64,000 nt of DNA, from NCBI RefSeq assembly GCF_024494645.1, contig NZ_JANHDJ010000001.1, forward strand, positions 124,001 to 188,000, given 5' to 3'. The position numbers and the translations under genes were made by a program. Of this stretch, positions 41,932-51,539 are shown one piece after another (the first letter of the stretch is position 1; each line of letters opens with the position of its first letter). Source of the DNA: Halohasta litorea. Lineage in GTDB: Archaea > Halobacteriota > Halobacteria > Halobacteriales > Haloferacaceae. The notes beneath the pieces are model-generated. The model did not search any database, was not told the origin of the DNA, and was given only the letters and a program-made list of their open reading frames with translations.

Positions 41932-42906
41932 ATGCGCCGACTCCAGTGGGCTCTCTGGAACGGATCGGAGCGCCGACTCCGGACCCCGTGGCGGCTCCTC
42001 CTCGGTACAGTCCTCTTTTTGTTGGTATCGATCGCGACCCTGTTGTCGCTACAGCTGTTGCGCGAAATCGCGGGTATCAGCCTGCTTGCCGGGTTCGGAC
42101 CGGCCACCCGCCCGCTGGTGTTGAACGCCATCGGCGGGCTCGTCGTCCTCGGTACACTCCTGGCGGTCGCGTGGTTGCTCGACCGCCGATATCTCACGGA
42201 TTTCGGCCTCGGCATCGACCGCGAGTGGTGGGTCGACTGTGGGTTCGGCCTCGCACTCGGCGGCGGCGTGATGACCGCGATGGTCGTCGTTGGCATCGCT
42301 GGCGGGTTGCTCGCCGTCGAATCGGTTGGCCTCTCGGGCACGCTCCCGCAGTTGGCCGGGTTGGTCGCCGTCTTTCTGCTCGTGGGGGTCTACGAGGAGC
42401 TGCTCGTTCGGGGGTATCTGTTGACGAACTTCGCCGAGGGGTTCCGGTGGTTCGACCGGCTTTCGCCCCGCGCCGCCGCCCTCTCTGCCACGCTGCTGTC
42501 GTCGCTCGTTTTCGGCGGCCTCCACGCGACCAACCCGAACGCGACGCTGCTGAGTACGGCCGTCATCTCGGCGGCGGGGGTCATGCTCGCGCTTGGCTAT
42601 CTGTACACTGGGGAGCTGGCGATCCCGATCGGGGTCCATATCACGTGGAACGCCTTTCAGGGACTCGTCTACGGCCTGCCGGTCAGCGGTGCCGAACTGC
42701 CGGTCTCGTTGGTCGAGACGACGAGCCGGGGCCCGCAAATCGTCTCCGGCGGTGCGTTCGGGCCCGAAGCGGGGCTGTTGGGGCTGGCTGGTGTGGGCGT
42801 CTCCGCGCTCGGAATCGTAATGTACTGTCGCTCCCGGTACGGTACGCTGGCTATCGATTCCGATATCACAACGCCGGATCTCCGGGACATAACGCCGACT
42901 GAGTAG
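41932..42906 (+). CDS. CPBP-family intramembrane metalloprotease (CAAX/abortive-infection type)
   Basis: 324 residues with about eight membrane helices. The three CPBP motifs are present: VYEELLVRGYL (EExxxR), FGGLHATNPN (FxxxH) and HITWNAFQG (HxxxN), so it should be catalytically able. The group includes Rce1-like prenyl-protein proteases and bacteriocin-immunity proteins. Start MRRLQWALW at 41932 is favoured; an ATG six codons earlier (41914) is also open. It is convergent with hisG, 7 nt apart. Confidence 0.88.
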   Translation: MRRLQWALWNGSERRLRTPWRLLLGTVLFLLVSIATLLSLQLLREIAGISLLAGFGPATRPLVLNAIGGLVVLGTLLAVAWLLDRRYLTDFGLGIDREWWVDCGFGLALGGGVMTAMVVVGIAGGLLAVESVGLSGTLPQLAGLVAVFLLVGVYEELLVRGYLLTNFAEGFRWFDRLSPRAAALSATLLSSLVFGGLHATNPNATLLSTAVISAAGVMLALGYLYTGELAIPIGVHITWNAFQGLVYGLPVSGAELPVSLVETTSRGPQIVSGGAFGPEAGLLGLAGVGVSALGIVMYCRSRYGTLAIDSDITTPDLRDITPTE

Positions 42907-42913
42907 GTGGTGG

Positions 42914-43759
42914 CTACTCGACGAGTCGCTCGATCTCGGTGACTAAAATCCCGGTGGCACCTTCGGCTTTGAGATCGTTGATTACCTCGAATACCTGTTG
43001 TTGATCGACGACGGCGTGAACGGCCACGTCCTCGCTCCCGGCGACGTTCATCACCGTCGGCCCGCCGAGGCCGGGGATGACATCCTGGACGGCCGCGAGG
43101 TTCTCCTCGGCGACGTTCATCATGAGGTAGCGTTTGTCGTTGGCCGCCAGTACCGACTCTAAGGCCGTCACGAGCTGTTGGACCTTCTCGTTGCCCGCCG
43201 TCTCCTCGCGGGCGAACAGCCGGACCGAACTCGAAAGCACCTCGTCGATCACGCCGAGTCGGTTGACCGCCAGCGTCGTCCCCGTCGAGGTGATGTCGAC
43301 GATCGCGTCGGCCATCTCGACGTGCGGGGTGAGTTCGGTCGCGCCCGTGACTTCGATGATTTCTGTGTCGATGTTCTGGGCCCGGAAGTACTGCTCGGTG
43401 ATGGTCGGGAACTCGGTGGCGACCTTCTTGCCGTCGAGCTGCTGGGGGTCGGTGATATCGCCGTCTTCGGGCGCAGCCAACACGAGTCGGCACCGGCCGT
43501 ATTCGAGATCCAAGAGCTCCGAGAGCTCCGAGTCGGATTCGTGGACCTGATCGAGGCCGGTGATCCCGACCTCCGCGGCGCCGTCGTCGACGTACTCGGG
43601 GATATCGGCGGCGCGTGCGAAGAGAATGCTCACCTCGGGGTCGACCGTCTCGGCGTACAGTTTGCGGTCGGCTCCGTTCTCGATGTGGAGGCCCGCCCGT
43701 TCGAGAAGCTTCACCGTCGGCTCGTGTAGTCGGCCCTTGTTAGGAACGGCAATGCGCAT
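42914..43759 (-). CDS. hisG: ATP phosphoribosyltransferase, long form
   Basis: 281 residues. N-terminal [67 protein letters not shown] (PRPP loop) and a C-terminal regulatory ACT-like domain (about 205-281, ending in [12 protein letters not shown]) mark the long, histidine-inhibited form. It joins ATP and PRPP in the first step of histidine synthesis. A far longer open frame reaches to 45727 but is a shadow beyond this start. Confidence 0.95.
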   Translation of the reverse strand: MRIAVPNKGRLHEPTVKLLERAGLHIENGADRKLYAETVDPEVSILFARAADIPEYVDDGAAEVGITGLDQVHESDSELSELLDLEYGRCRLVLAAPEDGDITDPQQLDGKKVATEFPTITEQYFRAQNIDTEIIEVTGATELTPHVEMADAIVDITSTGTTLAVNRLGVIDEVLSSSVRLFAREETAGNEKVQQLVTALESVLAANDKRYLMMNVAEENLAAVQDVIPGLGGPTVMNVAGSEDVAVHAVVDQQQVFEVINDLKAEGATGILVTEIERLVE

Positions 43760-43841
43760 ACCCTCCCTCTCTGTCGAGGGGGCAACTGTCTTTCCCTCCT
43801 GGAGCGCAACCGATTTGACGGCCTCGCGGACAACACATGGT

Positions 43842-44522
43842 ATGTCCGGCCTCTCGTTTCCGTTCGTCGTGCCGCTCCAGGTGTCGGTCGACCCCATCTC
43901 CTTCGTTGTGGTCGCCGTGGTCGTCTTCGGCCTCGGGGCGATCATCGCACCGATGATTGCGCTGTCGCTCCGGGAGACCCGGGAGCCGACACCCGACGAG
44001 CGCGACCGGCTCGCCCAGTTAGGAGCCGACGACGCTCCTGACCGGGTCCACGTCGTCGAGGGCGACGCCGACCGGATCGAGGTGTCGCTCCGCGGCCCGC
44101 CCGGTAGGCGATCCCTACTCCTGTCGACGGCCGTCCTGGCCGAGCTTGACGAGACGACTGCCGAGTCACTCCTCGCTGCCGAACTCGCTCGTGGCCGATA
44201 TCTATATCTCGAGTACCGCGCGCTGGCTGCCGCGAGCGTGATCGGCATTGCCACTGGGATGTTCGGCGGGCTCCTCGACTTTTCCGACGGCCTCTTTTTG
44301 ATCGCGGTCGCCGCCCTCGGGCTGTTTTGGGTCGGCCGACGGCTCCAGTTCGCCGCCGACAGTGCGGCCACCCGAGAGGTCGGCAGCGAGACGCTCGCGG
44401 CGGCCTTCGAGACGGCCGCCGCCCGCCGGGGTATCGAACCCGAGTCCGCGAGTTGGCGGACGTGGTTCGAAGTCCAGCCGCCGCTGGGCCAGCGGATCGC
44501 CCGGCTCCGGGACCGATCCTGA
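43842..44522 (+). CDS. Degenerate M48 peptidase-like protein (probably inactive)
   Basis: 226 residues. After an N-terminal membrane helix ([21 protein letters not shown]) the M48 layout can be followed: [33 protein letters not shown] occupies the place of the HExxH helix, two membrane helices follow, then [25 protein letters not shown] replaces the third-ligand helix, and [14 protein letters not shown] is the usual C-terminus. HELAH is replaced by AELAR and EYSAD by QFAAD, so every expected zinc ligand is lost. The fold is kept, arguing for a pseudoprotease rather than a decaying gene. Confidence 0.75.
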   Translation: MSGLSFPFVVPLQVSVDPISFVVVAVVVFGLGAIIAPMIALSLRETREPTPDERDRLAQLGADDAPDRVHVVEGDADRIEVSLRGPPGRRSLLLSTAVLAELDETTAESLLAAELARGRYLYLEYRALAAASVIGIATGMFGGLLDFSDGLFLIAVAALGLFWVGRRLQFAADSAATREVGSETLAAAFETAAARRGIEPESASWRTWFEVQPPLGQRIARLRDRS

Positions 44523-44554
44523 TTTCTTAAGGGACCGCCGCCCCAACCGCCGGT

Positions 44555-45844
44555 ATGGACGACGTATATGCGATCGAGGGCGGCCACGTGCTTACGCCCG
44601 ACTTCGAGGTTCGCGAAGCCGACGTGCTGGTCGACCGCGAGGCAGGCGAGGTTATCGAGGTCGGCGACGTGTCGGCCGACGAAACGCTGGACGCAACCGA
44701 CTCGCTTGTGATGCCCGGGCTGGTCAACGCCCACACCCACGTCGCGATGACGCTGCTCCGGGGCCACGCCGACGACAAACCCTTGGATTCCTGGCTCCAG
44801 GAGGACATCTGGCCGGTCGAGGCCGAACTCACCCCCGAGGACATCCGCGTGGGGACGGAACTCGGCCTCGTCGAGTTCATCAAAAACGGGATTACCGGCT
44901 TCGCCGACAGCTACTTCGAAGTCCCCGAAATCGCCGCCGCCACCGAGGCCTCGGGCCTCAGGGCCAACCTCTGTCACGCCTTCATCACCATCGGCAAGGA
45001 CGACGCGGCTGCTCGCGCCGACGCCCAAGAGGGACTGGATATCGCCCGCGAGTTCGACGGGGCGGCCGACGGCCGGATCACGACCGCGCTGATGCCCCAC
45101 TCGCTGACGACCGCCGAAACCGAGTATCTGGAGGAGTTCGTCCCGCAGGCCCGCGAGGCCGGGGTGCCGCTGCATTTCCACGCCAACGAGACCCAAAACG
45201 AGGTCGACCCCATCGTCGACGCCCACGGCGTCCGCCCGCTCGAATACGCCGACGAGCTGGGGATGCTCACCGACGATGACTTCCTGGCCCACTGTGTCCA
45301 CGTCGACGACCGCGAGATCGACCGGCTGGCGGAGACGGGCGCGAGCGTGATCCACTGTCCGGCCTCGAACATGAAATTGGCGAGTGGGATCGCGCCGATC
45401 CAGGAGATGCTGGATGCGGGTGTCAACGTCGGCCTCGGCACCGACGGCGCGGCCTCGAACAACGATCTCGATCTGTTCGACGAGATCCGCGATGCGGCGA
45501 TGATCGGCAAACTGGCCCGTGGCGACGCCCGCGACGTGGCCGCCGAGGACGCTGTGCGGATGGCGATCGAGGGTAGCGCCGAGGCGATCGGCCTGCCGGT
45601 CGGCCGAATCGAGGCCGGTGGCACGGCCGACATCGCGGTGGTCGACTTCGACGCACCGCACCTTACTCCGGTCCACGACTACGTGAGTCACCTCGCCTAC
45701 GCGGTGCGCGGCTCCGACGTGCGGCACACGATCTGTGACGGCGAGGTGCTGATGGCGGACCGTGAGATCCGGACGCTCGACGAGGAAGCCGTGAAACGGC
45801 GGGCCTCGGAAGCGGCTGCCGCGCTGGTCGAACGCGCTGAGTAA
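44555..45844 (+). CDS. dadD: S-adenosylhomocysteine / 5'-methylthioadenosine deaminase family protein
   Basis: 429 residues, an amidohydrolase with [19 protein letters not shown] (metal HxH), [24 protein letters not shown] and [17 protein letters not shown] (metal Asp). These match archaeal 5'-deoxyadenosine/SAH/MTA deaminases. It would convert SAH to S-inosylhomocysteine. AhcY is encoded 0.8 kb downstream on the same strand. The symbol follows the Methanocaldococcus enzyme. Confidence 0.9.
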   Translation: MDDVYAIEGGHVLTPDFEVREADVLVDREAGEVIEVGDVSADETLDATDSLVMPGLVNAHTHVAMTLLRGHADDKPLDSWLQEDIWPVEAELTPEDIRVGTELGLVEFIKNGITGFADSYFEVPEIAAATEASGLRANLCHAFITIGKDDAAARADAQEGLDIAREFDGAADGRITTALMPHSLTTAETEYLEEFVPQAREAGVPLHFHANETQNEVDPIVDAHGVRPLEYADELGMLTDDDFLAHCVHVDDREIDRLAETGASVIHCPASNMKLASGIAPIQEMLDAGVNVGLGTDGAASNNDLDLFDEIRDAAMIGKLARGDARDVAAEDAVRMAIEGSAEAIGLPVGRIEAGGTADIAVVDFDAPHLTPVHDYVSHLAYAVRGSDVRHTICDGEVLMADREIRTLDEEAVKRRASEAAAALVERAE

Positions 45845-45900
45845 CGCTTTGTACTAGTCTTGCCTACGGACTTTTCTTCCGGTGTCGCCTACGAGTCGGT

Positions 45901-46356
45901 ATGACACAGTCCGATTCGACCGGCTCCGTTCCTGGCTCCTTTCCTGATTGGTTCTGGGCGCGCCACTCGAACCCCTGGAGCGGCGGCTCCCGATTCGCGG
46001 CGATGCCGCTGCTGTTATACGCCATCTACCACCGTCGCCCCCGACTGCTCGCTGCCGTTATTGGGTTCCTACTCATAAACCCGATCCTGTTTCCCGAACC
46101 CGAGCGGACGGACAACTGGCTCAGCGAGGTCGTGCTCGCCGAACGCTGGTGGTACGAACAGGGTCATACGACCTTCGAGCCGCGGTTTCCGAGCAGTATA
46201 AACTACCTGAGCGTACCGACGCTGCTGGTCACGCTGTATGCGGCGCTCCGGCGTCGACCGCGGCTTACAACAGTTGGTGGCCTGCTTACCATCGGCCTCA
46301 AGGTGTGGTTCGTCGACAGCCTCGTCCGTCGCTATCGTATTTATAACTGCCAGTAG
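45901..46356 (+). CDS. DUF6653-like membrane protein
   Basis: 151 residues. FWARHSNPWSGGSRFAAMPLLLYAIY, LLAAVIGFLLINPILFPEP, a conserved-looking WWYEQGH segment and C-terminal helices (LSVPTLLVTLYAALRR, TVGGLLTIGLKVWFVDSLV) match a small family annotated DUF6653 (from memory). The WARHSNPWSGGSR start is a hallmark. Function is unknown. Confidence 0.78.
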   Translation: MTQSDSTGSVPGSFPDWFWARHSNPWSGGSRFAAMPLLLYAIYHRRPRLLAAVIGFLLINPILFPEPERTDNWLSEVVLAERWWYEQGHTTFEPRFPSSINYLSVPTLLVTLYAALRRRPRLTTVGGLLTIGLKVWFVDSLVRRYRIYNCQ

Positions 46357-46380
46357 GACGGCTATCCTGACAGTCATCCA

Positions 46381-46388
46381 TATTTAAA
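46381..46388 (+). promoter_or_regulatory. Promoter of the 58-residue membrane protein gene
   Basis: TATTTAAA lies 25-32 nt upstream of ATG 46413, the spacing of a leaderless archaeal promoter. Confidence 0.6.
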
Positions 46389-46412
46389 AGAACTCGCCGT
46401 CTACGCTCGCAT

Positions 46413-46589
46413 ATGGAGCGGTCGACGCGTGTGCTACTCACCGTAGTTATCATGGCGCTGGGAGCCGCTGGCCTCCTCGCGCTGACCGTCTACCCCTTCC
46501 AGTACGGCCTCGGCGAGAGCCTCATCTTGGTCGGCGCACTCGTCGGTGCTTTGCTCTTTCAGACGGTGTTGGACGACACCTCCTTCTGA
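46413..46589 (+). CDS. Small two-helix membrane protein (58 aa)
   Basis: ATG 46413 to TGA 46589. The protein begins MERSTRVLLTVVIMALGAAG and has helices VLLTVVIMALGAAGLLALTV and ESLILVGALVGALLFQTVL, ending DDTSF. The TATA box at the right distance and GC-rich third codon positions support it as a real gene. No family is recognised. Confidence 0.65.
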   Translation: MERSTRVLLTVVIMALGAAGLLALTVYPFQYGLGESLILVGALVGALLFQTVLDDTSF

Positions 46590-46632
46590 CCCGCTTCGGT
46601 ACCGTTTTCACCGCCTGCGCTGATCGTTCCGT

Positions 46633-47922
46633 ATGAGCGAATCAGCCTACCCGCCGGTCGCTGCGCACCTCGACGATGTCGAGGCCGCACGGACCGAGGG
46701 CCGACGCAAGATGGAGTGGGCGCTACAGCATATGCCGATCCTGCAGTCGCTCCGCGAGGAGTTCGAAGCCGACCAACCGCTGGCGGGTGAGACGATCGGA
46801 ATGGCGATGCACGTCGAGGCCAAGACCGCCAATCTGGTCGAACTGCTCGCGTTGGGCGGCGCCGAGGTCGCCATCACCGGCTGTAATCCCCTTTCGACGC
46901 ACGATGACGTGAGCGCCGCCCTCGACACTCACGAGAACATTACGTCCTATGCGGTCCGGGGCGTCGACGACGAGGAATACTACGAGGCCATCGACGCCGT
47001 CATCGCCCACGAGCCGACGATCACGGTCGACGACGGGATGGACATGATCGCGGCGATCCACGAGGACCATCCCGAGCTCATCGATTCCATCGTCGGCGGC
47101 TGCGAGGAAACGACGACCGGCGTCCACCGACTTCGCGCGATGGACGACGACGGTGCGCTCGAATACCCCGTCTTCGCGGTCAACGACACGCCGATGAAGA
47201 CGCTGTTCGACAACGTCCACGGCACCGGCGAGTCCTCGCTGGCGACCATCGCGATGACGACGAACCTCTCGTATGCGGGCAAGAACGTCGTCGTCGCGGG
47301 CTACGGCTACTGTGGGAAGGGCGTCGCCAAGAAGGCCGCCGGGCAAAACGCCAACGTGATCGTCACCGAAGTCGACCCCCGGAAGGCGCTGGAGGCCCAC
47401 ATGGAGGGCTACGAGGTCATGCCGATGGAAGAGGCTGCCGCCGAGGCCGACCTGATTTTGACGACGACGGGCAACCGCGACGTGGTCGTCGACGAGCACT
47501 TCGACCAAATGAAAGACGGCGTACTGCTCGCAAACGCGGGCCACTTCGACATCGAGATCGACCTCGTGGCGCTCGAAGAGCGCGCGGTCGATGTCTACGA
47601 GGCACGCGACGGCGTCGAGGCCTACGAGATGGACGACGGCCGCCGCCTCAACGTGCTGGCCGAGGGCCGATTGGTCAACCTCGCCGCGCCGGTCGCGCTC
47701 GGCCACCCCGTCGAGGTGATGGACCAGAGCTTCGGTGTCCAGGCGGTCGCCGTCCGCGAACTCGCCGCCAACGGCGAGGCCTACGAGGCGGGCGTCCACG
47801 ACGTGCCCGACGAGCTCGACCGCGAGATCGCCGAAATCAAACTCGACGCCGAGGGCGTCGACCACGACTCGCTGACCGACGAGCAACGCGAGTATATGGG
47901 CAGCTGGGACCACGGCACATAG
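46633..47922 (+). CDS. ahcY: Adenosylhomocysteinase / S-inosylhomocysteine hydrolase family protein
   Basis: 429 residues. Substrate segments include KMEWALQHMPILQ, GGCEETTTGVHRLRAM and NDTPMKTLFDNVHGTGES; the NAD motif is VAGYGYCGKGVAKKA (about 221-235). The C-terminus lacks the final Lys-Tyr tail of bacterial/eukaryotic enzymes and ends YMGSWDHGT, as in archaea. It cleaves SAH (or SIH) to homocysteine and nucleoside. Together with the deaminase upstream this points to methyl-cycle recycling. Confidence 0.94.
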   Translation: MSESAYPPVAAHLDDVEAARTEGRRKMEWALQHMPILQSLREEFEADQPLAGETIGMAMHVEAKTANLVELLALGGAEVAITGCNPLSTHDDVSAALDTHENITSYAVRGVDDEEYYEAIDAVIAHEPTITVDDGMDMIAAIHEDHPELIDSIVGGCEETTTGVHRLRAMDDDGALEYPVFAVNDTPMKTLFDNVHGTGESSLATIAMTTNLSYAGKNVVVAGYGYCGKGVAKKAAGQNANVIVTEVDPRKALEAHMEGYEVMPMEEAAAEADLILTTTGNRDVVVDEHFDQMKDGVLLANAGHFDIEIDLVALEERAVDVYEARDGVEAYEMDDGRRLNVLAEGRLVNLAAPVALGHPVEVMDQSFGVQAVAVRELAANGEAYEAGVHDVPDELDREIAEIKLDAEGVDHDSLTDEQREYMGSWDHGT

Positions 47923-47967
47923 GGGCAGAACCGTCGACCTTTTAGCCTCGCTGCGAGACCAGCCGGT

Positions 47968-48162
47968 ATGAATGTCGGCTGGGCATATATGGGAATCGCG
48001 GCGATTCTCGTCGTCTTCGGCGCTGTTCTGGCACTCAGCAACTACGATCCCTACGGTGACCTCGTTATTGTGAGCTCGCTCCTGTTCATCTACAAGGGGT
48101 CCACCGAGATAACCGACGGCCGGAAAGTCCGCGAGGCCGATGACGCCGAGTCGACAGAGTGA
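47968..48162 (+). CDS. Small two-helix membrane protein
   Basis: 64 residues: MNVGWAYMGIAAILVVFGAVLAL, then NYDPYGDLVIVSSLLFIYKGSTEITDGRKV and an acidic tail. CCTTTTAG 23-31 nt upstream of the ATG may be its TATA box. It follows ahcY by 45 nt. No function is known. Confidence 0.65.
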   Translation: MNVGWAYMGIAAILVVFGAVLALSNYDPYGDLVIVSSLLFIYKGSTEITDGRKVREADDAESTE

Positions 48163-48265
48163 GTAACGATCGATGCCCGGTTGGCTTTTAGTATCGACCG
48201 CCTAACGCCCAGTATGTTGTGTCTACGTAGCTGTCGACCATTTGTCCGTAACGAGTGGAGGGCTG

Positions 48266-48688
48266 ATGTCCGCGAATAGAAAAGGCGACCGCAGGGAGCG
48301 GGAACTTGTCAACCGCCTCGACGAGTCTGGGTTCGCCGTCATGCGTGCCCCCGCAAGCGGTTCTGCGACCGACCGCGAGCTCCCCGACGTGCTTGCGGGC
48401 GACGGCGAGCGGTTCTATGCCATCGAGGCCAAATCCAGCAGCGGCGATCCGATCTACCTCTCCGGCGAGGAGGTCGAAGCCCTCATCTATTTCGCTCAGA
48501 ACTTCGGCGCGAAAGCCCGCATCGGCGTCCGGTTCGACCGCGAAGACTGGTACTTTTTCCACCCTGGGGACCTCTATACGACCGACGGCGGTAACTACCG
48601 CGTCAAAAAGGAGACCGCCCTCGCCGACGGCGTCGACTTCGAGGAGTTCGTCGGCCGCAGCACGAAAACGACGCTCGACGACATTTAA
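48266..48688 (+). CDS. hjc: Holliday junction resolvase Hjc
   Basis: 140 residues. [53 protein letters not shown] contains the catalytic Glu, Asp and ExK of the Hjc/restriction-like nuclease fold, and [16 protein letters not shown] follows. It cuts four-way junctions in recombination. ATG 48266 is preferred over the TTG eight codons earlier because GGAGG sits just upstream and family proteins start near the [11 protein letters not shown] motif. Confidence 0.93.
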   Translation: MSANRKGDRRERELVNRLDESGFAVMRAPASGSATDRELPDVLAGDGERFYAIEAKSSSGDPIYLSGEEVEALIYFAQNFGAKARIGVRFDREDWYFFHPGDLYTTDGGNYRVKKETALADGVDFEEFVGRSTKTTLDDI

Positions 48689-48767
48689 TCGTCAACTCAT
48701 TCAATTTATATACAGATTCTCTATTGGTTGAATAAACACTATCCGCAGGTAGTCGGTACCTATACCA

Positions 48768-49205
48768 ATGCGTGTAGACCGCCGCCGGGTCGTGATTGGA
48801 TCGCTGTCGCTGTTGGTTTCAGCGGGCTGTCTCGGCGAGTCGTCGCTGTCGACGCCGTTCGATCTGCGGATCGAAAACCGGTCCAATCGGCCGCGGGAGC
48901 TGTCGGTCGTCGTCGATCGAGTCCGCGAGGAGCCGCTGTACGACGAGACACTCGAAATCCCGCCGGGCGAACGGATCACCGAGCCAGCGGTCGTCGAGAC
49001 CGCCGGACGCTACCGGATCGGCGTCACCGATCTCACGACCGACGAGGAGCGAACAGCCGAACAGTACGTCGAACTCTCGATGGGGCGCGGGTTCTGTGGC
49101 TGGTTCGTCGTGCGTGCCGCACACGAGTCGGTGGCGGTCTCGGTGCCCCGGTGTCCGAACGAAGAAGCCAACGGGTCCGCCGAAAACGCGACCGACGAAC
49201 CGTAG
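48768..49205 (+). CDS. Small lipoprotein of unknown function
   Basis: 145 residues. The signal VDRRRVVIGSLSLLVSAGC has twin-arginine character and a lipobox with Cys at about residue 21. A beta-rich domain follows (FDLRIENRSNRPRELSVVVDR, VETAGRYRIGVTDL, VAVSVPRCPNEE) like a carboxypeptidase-regulatory or immunoglobulin-type fold, with two extra Cys (GFCGWF and PRCPN) that could form a disulfide. It ends 5 nt from the convergent SWIM-zinc-finger gene. Confidence 0.75.
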   Translation: MRVDRRRVVIGSLSLLVSAGCLGESSLSTPFDLRIENRSNRPRELSVVVDRVREEPLYDETLEIPPGERITEPAVVETAGRYRIGVTDLTTDEERTAEQYVELSMGRGFCGWFVVRAAHESVAVSVPRCPNEEANGSAENATDEP

Positions 49206-49210
49206 CCGTT

Positions 49211-49912
49211 TCAACCGGCGGCGTCGGCCCGCTGGGCTGGCCGGTGGCTGGCAAGTAGCCGTCGCCCCCGGACCGGATCGTGGTCGGTGTGACGGAGCCG
49301 ACTTGCCGGAAACCCGTACCGTTTGGCCGCCCGACCGTTCGTCTGCCGACCGAGCGCGCTGGCATAGACGGCCTCAACGACCGGTTCGTGGCCACTGTAG
49401 TTCCGGTTGGTTTCGACTTCGGCGATGGGCCGCCCGTCGTCGATCCGCCGCTCGTCGGCGCGGTCGGTCGTCTCTGCGACGACGATCAGCAGGCTTCCGG
49501 TTTCGCGGTCGATGACGCACTCGCCGGGCTCGAAGCTATGGCGCTCACAGAGTGCGGTGGGCTGGTCGAACTCGACGAATACGGGGTCGCCACAGAGCGC
49601 ACACGCCCCTTCCCGCATCCCTGCGGGTGGGATCGTGCCCGCGGCAGCTTCGATAGCAACCCGGCGGAGATGTTTACATCGTACGCCACGAATCGCGTGG
49701 TCCGGGCAGGTACAGCGTTCGTGGTCGGCATCGACGACGTAGGTTCCGCCGTCGGTCTCGACGATCGTTCGGCCATCCTGGAGGCCCCGGATCGTCATCG
49801 GCTCGGTTCTGGCACGGTGTGCGCGCTCGCCGGTGCCCGCGGCCGCCAGTGGGGACTCCGGCGGTGGGTGGCAGGCTGGCTGCTCGGTGGGGAGGGTCTG
49901 TCGGGTACTCAT
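49211..49912 (-). CDS. SWIM zinc-finger protein
   Basis: 233 residues. The SWIM motif CTCPDHAIRGVRCKHLRRVA (CxCx-n-CxH, about 69-85) follows a beta-hairpin YVVDADHER. A second Cys group (GACALCGDP...LCERHSF) lies at about 100-126. C-terminal Arg/His-rich sequence is unusual for this acidic proteome. SWIM domains bind DNA or proteins. A Met at residue 39 is an alternative start, but many haloarchaeal SWIM proteins have such N-terminal extensions. Confidence 0.8.
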   Translation of the reverse strand: MSTRQTLPTEQPACHPPPESPLAAAGTGERAHRARTEPMTIRGLQDGRTIVETDGGTYVVDADHERCTCPDHAIRGVRCKHLRRVAIEAAAGTIPPAGMREGACALCGDPVFVEFDQPTALCERHSFEPGECVIDRETGSLLIVVAETTDRADERRIDDGRPIAEVETNRNYSGHEPVVEAVYASALGRQTNGRAAKRYGFPASRLRHTDHDPVRGRRLLASHRPAQRADAAG

Positions 49913-50054
49913 GGGAGGGACTCTCGCTGTAACTAGGCGCTGAAGCTATCTAAACCCTTGTTCGGTCGAAATCAGCCGCCAACAGTGGGTGCGATCCCGG
50001 TTTCCCGCCGCGCGTTTCGAAGCCCTTTTGAGACGGCCGGGGAAACGGAGCGAT

Positions 50055-50279
50055 ATGGAAATCGACGAGGAAATGCGCCGACAGACGGTAGTGTCGCTGG
50101 CTGCCGTCGGGCTGTTCCTCGCTTCCCTCATCGGTATCGGCGTCGTCTTCGACGGTTCCGGAGGGTTGCCGAGTAACGGCGCGCTGGCTCTCGTTGGCGC
50201 GCTCGCCGGATTCGTACTGCTTATGGCCGTCATCGGCGTCGTTCTTACCCGACTCAACGACGACGAATCGACCGACTAA
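50055..50279 (+). CDS. Two-helix membrane protein (DUF7472-like)
   Basis: 74 residues: MEIDEEMRRQTVVSLAAVGLFLASLIGIGVVFD then a GGLPSNGALALVGALAGFVLLMAVIGVVL helix and acidic tail. CCTTTTGAG about 26-34 nt upstream may serve as promoter. ATG 50055 is chosen over an upstream frame that encodes Arg-rich shadow. Family name from memory; function unknown. Confidence 0.7.
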   Translation: MEIDEEMRRQTVVSLAAVGLFLASLIGIGVVFDGSGGLPSNGALALVGALAGFVLLMAVIGVVLTRLNDDESTD

Positions 50280-50334
50280 CGCCGACGGCCCCAACAACCT
50301 CCGCTGTCTCCTCGCCCAGAGCTGTCGTCGCCGA

Positions 50335-51441
50335 CTACTCCGAGAGCTGTGACTGTCTCTCTCGCCAGTCGACCAGGTCGTCGTCGCTGGCTTCGAGTCG
50401 TGCCTGATAGTAGGCCAGCGGATGGCCTGCGGTCTTCCAGTGGTCGTCCTCGTTGTGGCAGATGCCGTAGGCGCTCAGCGTCTCACAGGACGGCGGCGGA
50501 TACTGCGTGCCGCGGTCGTCTTTGAGATACTCCGTCTGGTAGCGAATCCCCTCGGGATCGAGCGACGAGTTCTCACAGAACTCGATGATCTCGTCGGCCT
50601 CCATCCCGATCCCAGTTAAAAACGCCATCAGGGTGAAACTTTCAAATTCCTGGAGTTCGATCCCGTCTTCGGCCTTCTGCAACAGGTTCTCGATACACGG
50701 CGGAAACAGCGCCCGGTTGACGAAATCGATCTTCCCGACGACGGTGCGCTCCGACAGCAGCCGCCGGAGTTCGGCGAGATCGGCTTCGAGGGGCTCGACG
50801 ATCCCTTCGCCCTCGGTCAGTCCCTCGAAGGGGAGGCCAGCCGCGATGCGGCGGCGGATCGCCGTTCGAAGCAGGGCGAACAGCTCGCCGCGTTCGACTC
50901 GTACGTCGCCGTCAACCACTTCCCGGTTGACGAGCCGCCAGCTGTCGCCGCGGTCGCCGGAAGCCAATCGGAGATAGCTCCCCACGCCGACCCGGAACCA
51001 CTCCGGCTCGCGGCTGGGGTGGCTGGTCTCCGGTCTGATCGCCGTCGACAGATCGAGTTCCTCCAGGACCGTTTCCCGATCGAGCCGCGCGGAGGTCGTA
51101 CTCTTCAGGCCGTCGTCGCCCGCCTCGAAATCCTTCTCTAACCGCTGGACGGCCGTCTTCGCCTCGGCGGCGGCGTACTTGTCGATCGCGGCCCCCGAAT
51201 CGAGCAGCGAGACGAGAATCCGGGCGATCGGGTAGGAGAGCAGTTCGTCCTCGTCGCGCCACTCGGCGGGCTCCTCGGCGTCGACCCGCCCTGCAAGGAG
51301 CGCGCGTTCGACCCGCTCGCGGCCCCGATCGACCGCGGGTGCGCCCTCGGCGATCAGCGTCTCGATGTCGACGCCCAGCTCGCCGACGGCCTGACGGGCC
51401 GCTTCGAGGAAGGGGTACCGGGCGTAGAGCGGGGTCGACAT
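50335..51441 (-). CDS. priL: DNA primase large subunit PriL
   Basis: 368 residues. The N-terminus PLYARYPFLEAARQAVGELG, central RALFPPCIENLL, and later IIEFCENSS, PPPSCETLSAYGICHN supply the four cysteines of the iron-sulfur cluster in the C-terminal domain (about 255-345). With PriS, which is not in this window, it synthesises primers. It heads the minus strand and is divergent from the DUF7474-like gene; PCNA lies 1.3 kb away. Confidence 0.93.
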   Translation of the reverse strand: MSTPLYARYPFLEAARQAVGELGVDIETLIAEGAPAVDRGRERVERALLAGRVDAEEPAEWRDEDELLSYPIARILVSLLDSGAAIDKYAAAEAKTAVQRLEKDFEAGDDGLKSTTSARLDRETVLEELDLSTAIRPETSHPSREPEWFRVGVGSYLRLASGDRGDSWRLVNREVVDGDVRVERGELFALLRTAIRRRIAAGLPFEGLTEGEGIVEPLEADLAELRRLLSERTVVGKIDFVNRALFPPCIENLLQKAEDGIELQEFESFTLMAFLTGIGMEADEIIEFCENSSLDPEGIRYQTEYLKDDRGTQYPPPSCETLSAYGICHNEDDHWKTAGHPLAYYQARLEASDDDLVDWRERQSQLSE

Positions 51442-51539
51442 AGCTACCGCCGACTTTCATGGCAGTATGAATAAGCCCGACGGTCTCCCGGCCGCGAAAC
51501 CATACAACATATAGTCGGCTGGCGACAGAGTGACCGATA

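Noticed and set aside
42914-45727. A 937-codon open frame on the minus strand
   Set aside because: Only the hisG part (up to 43759) resembles a protein; the rest lies opposite the M48-like and deaminase genes and is a GC-rich shadow.
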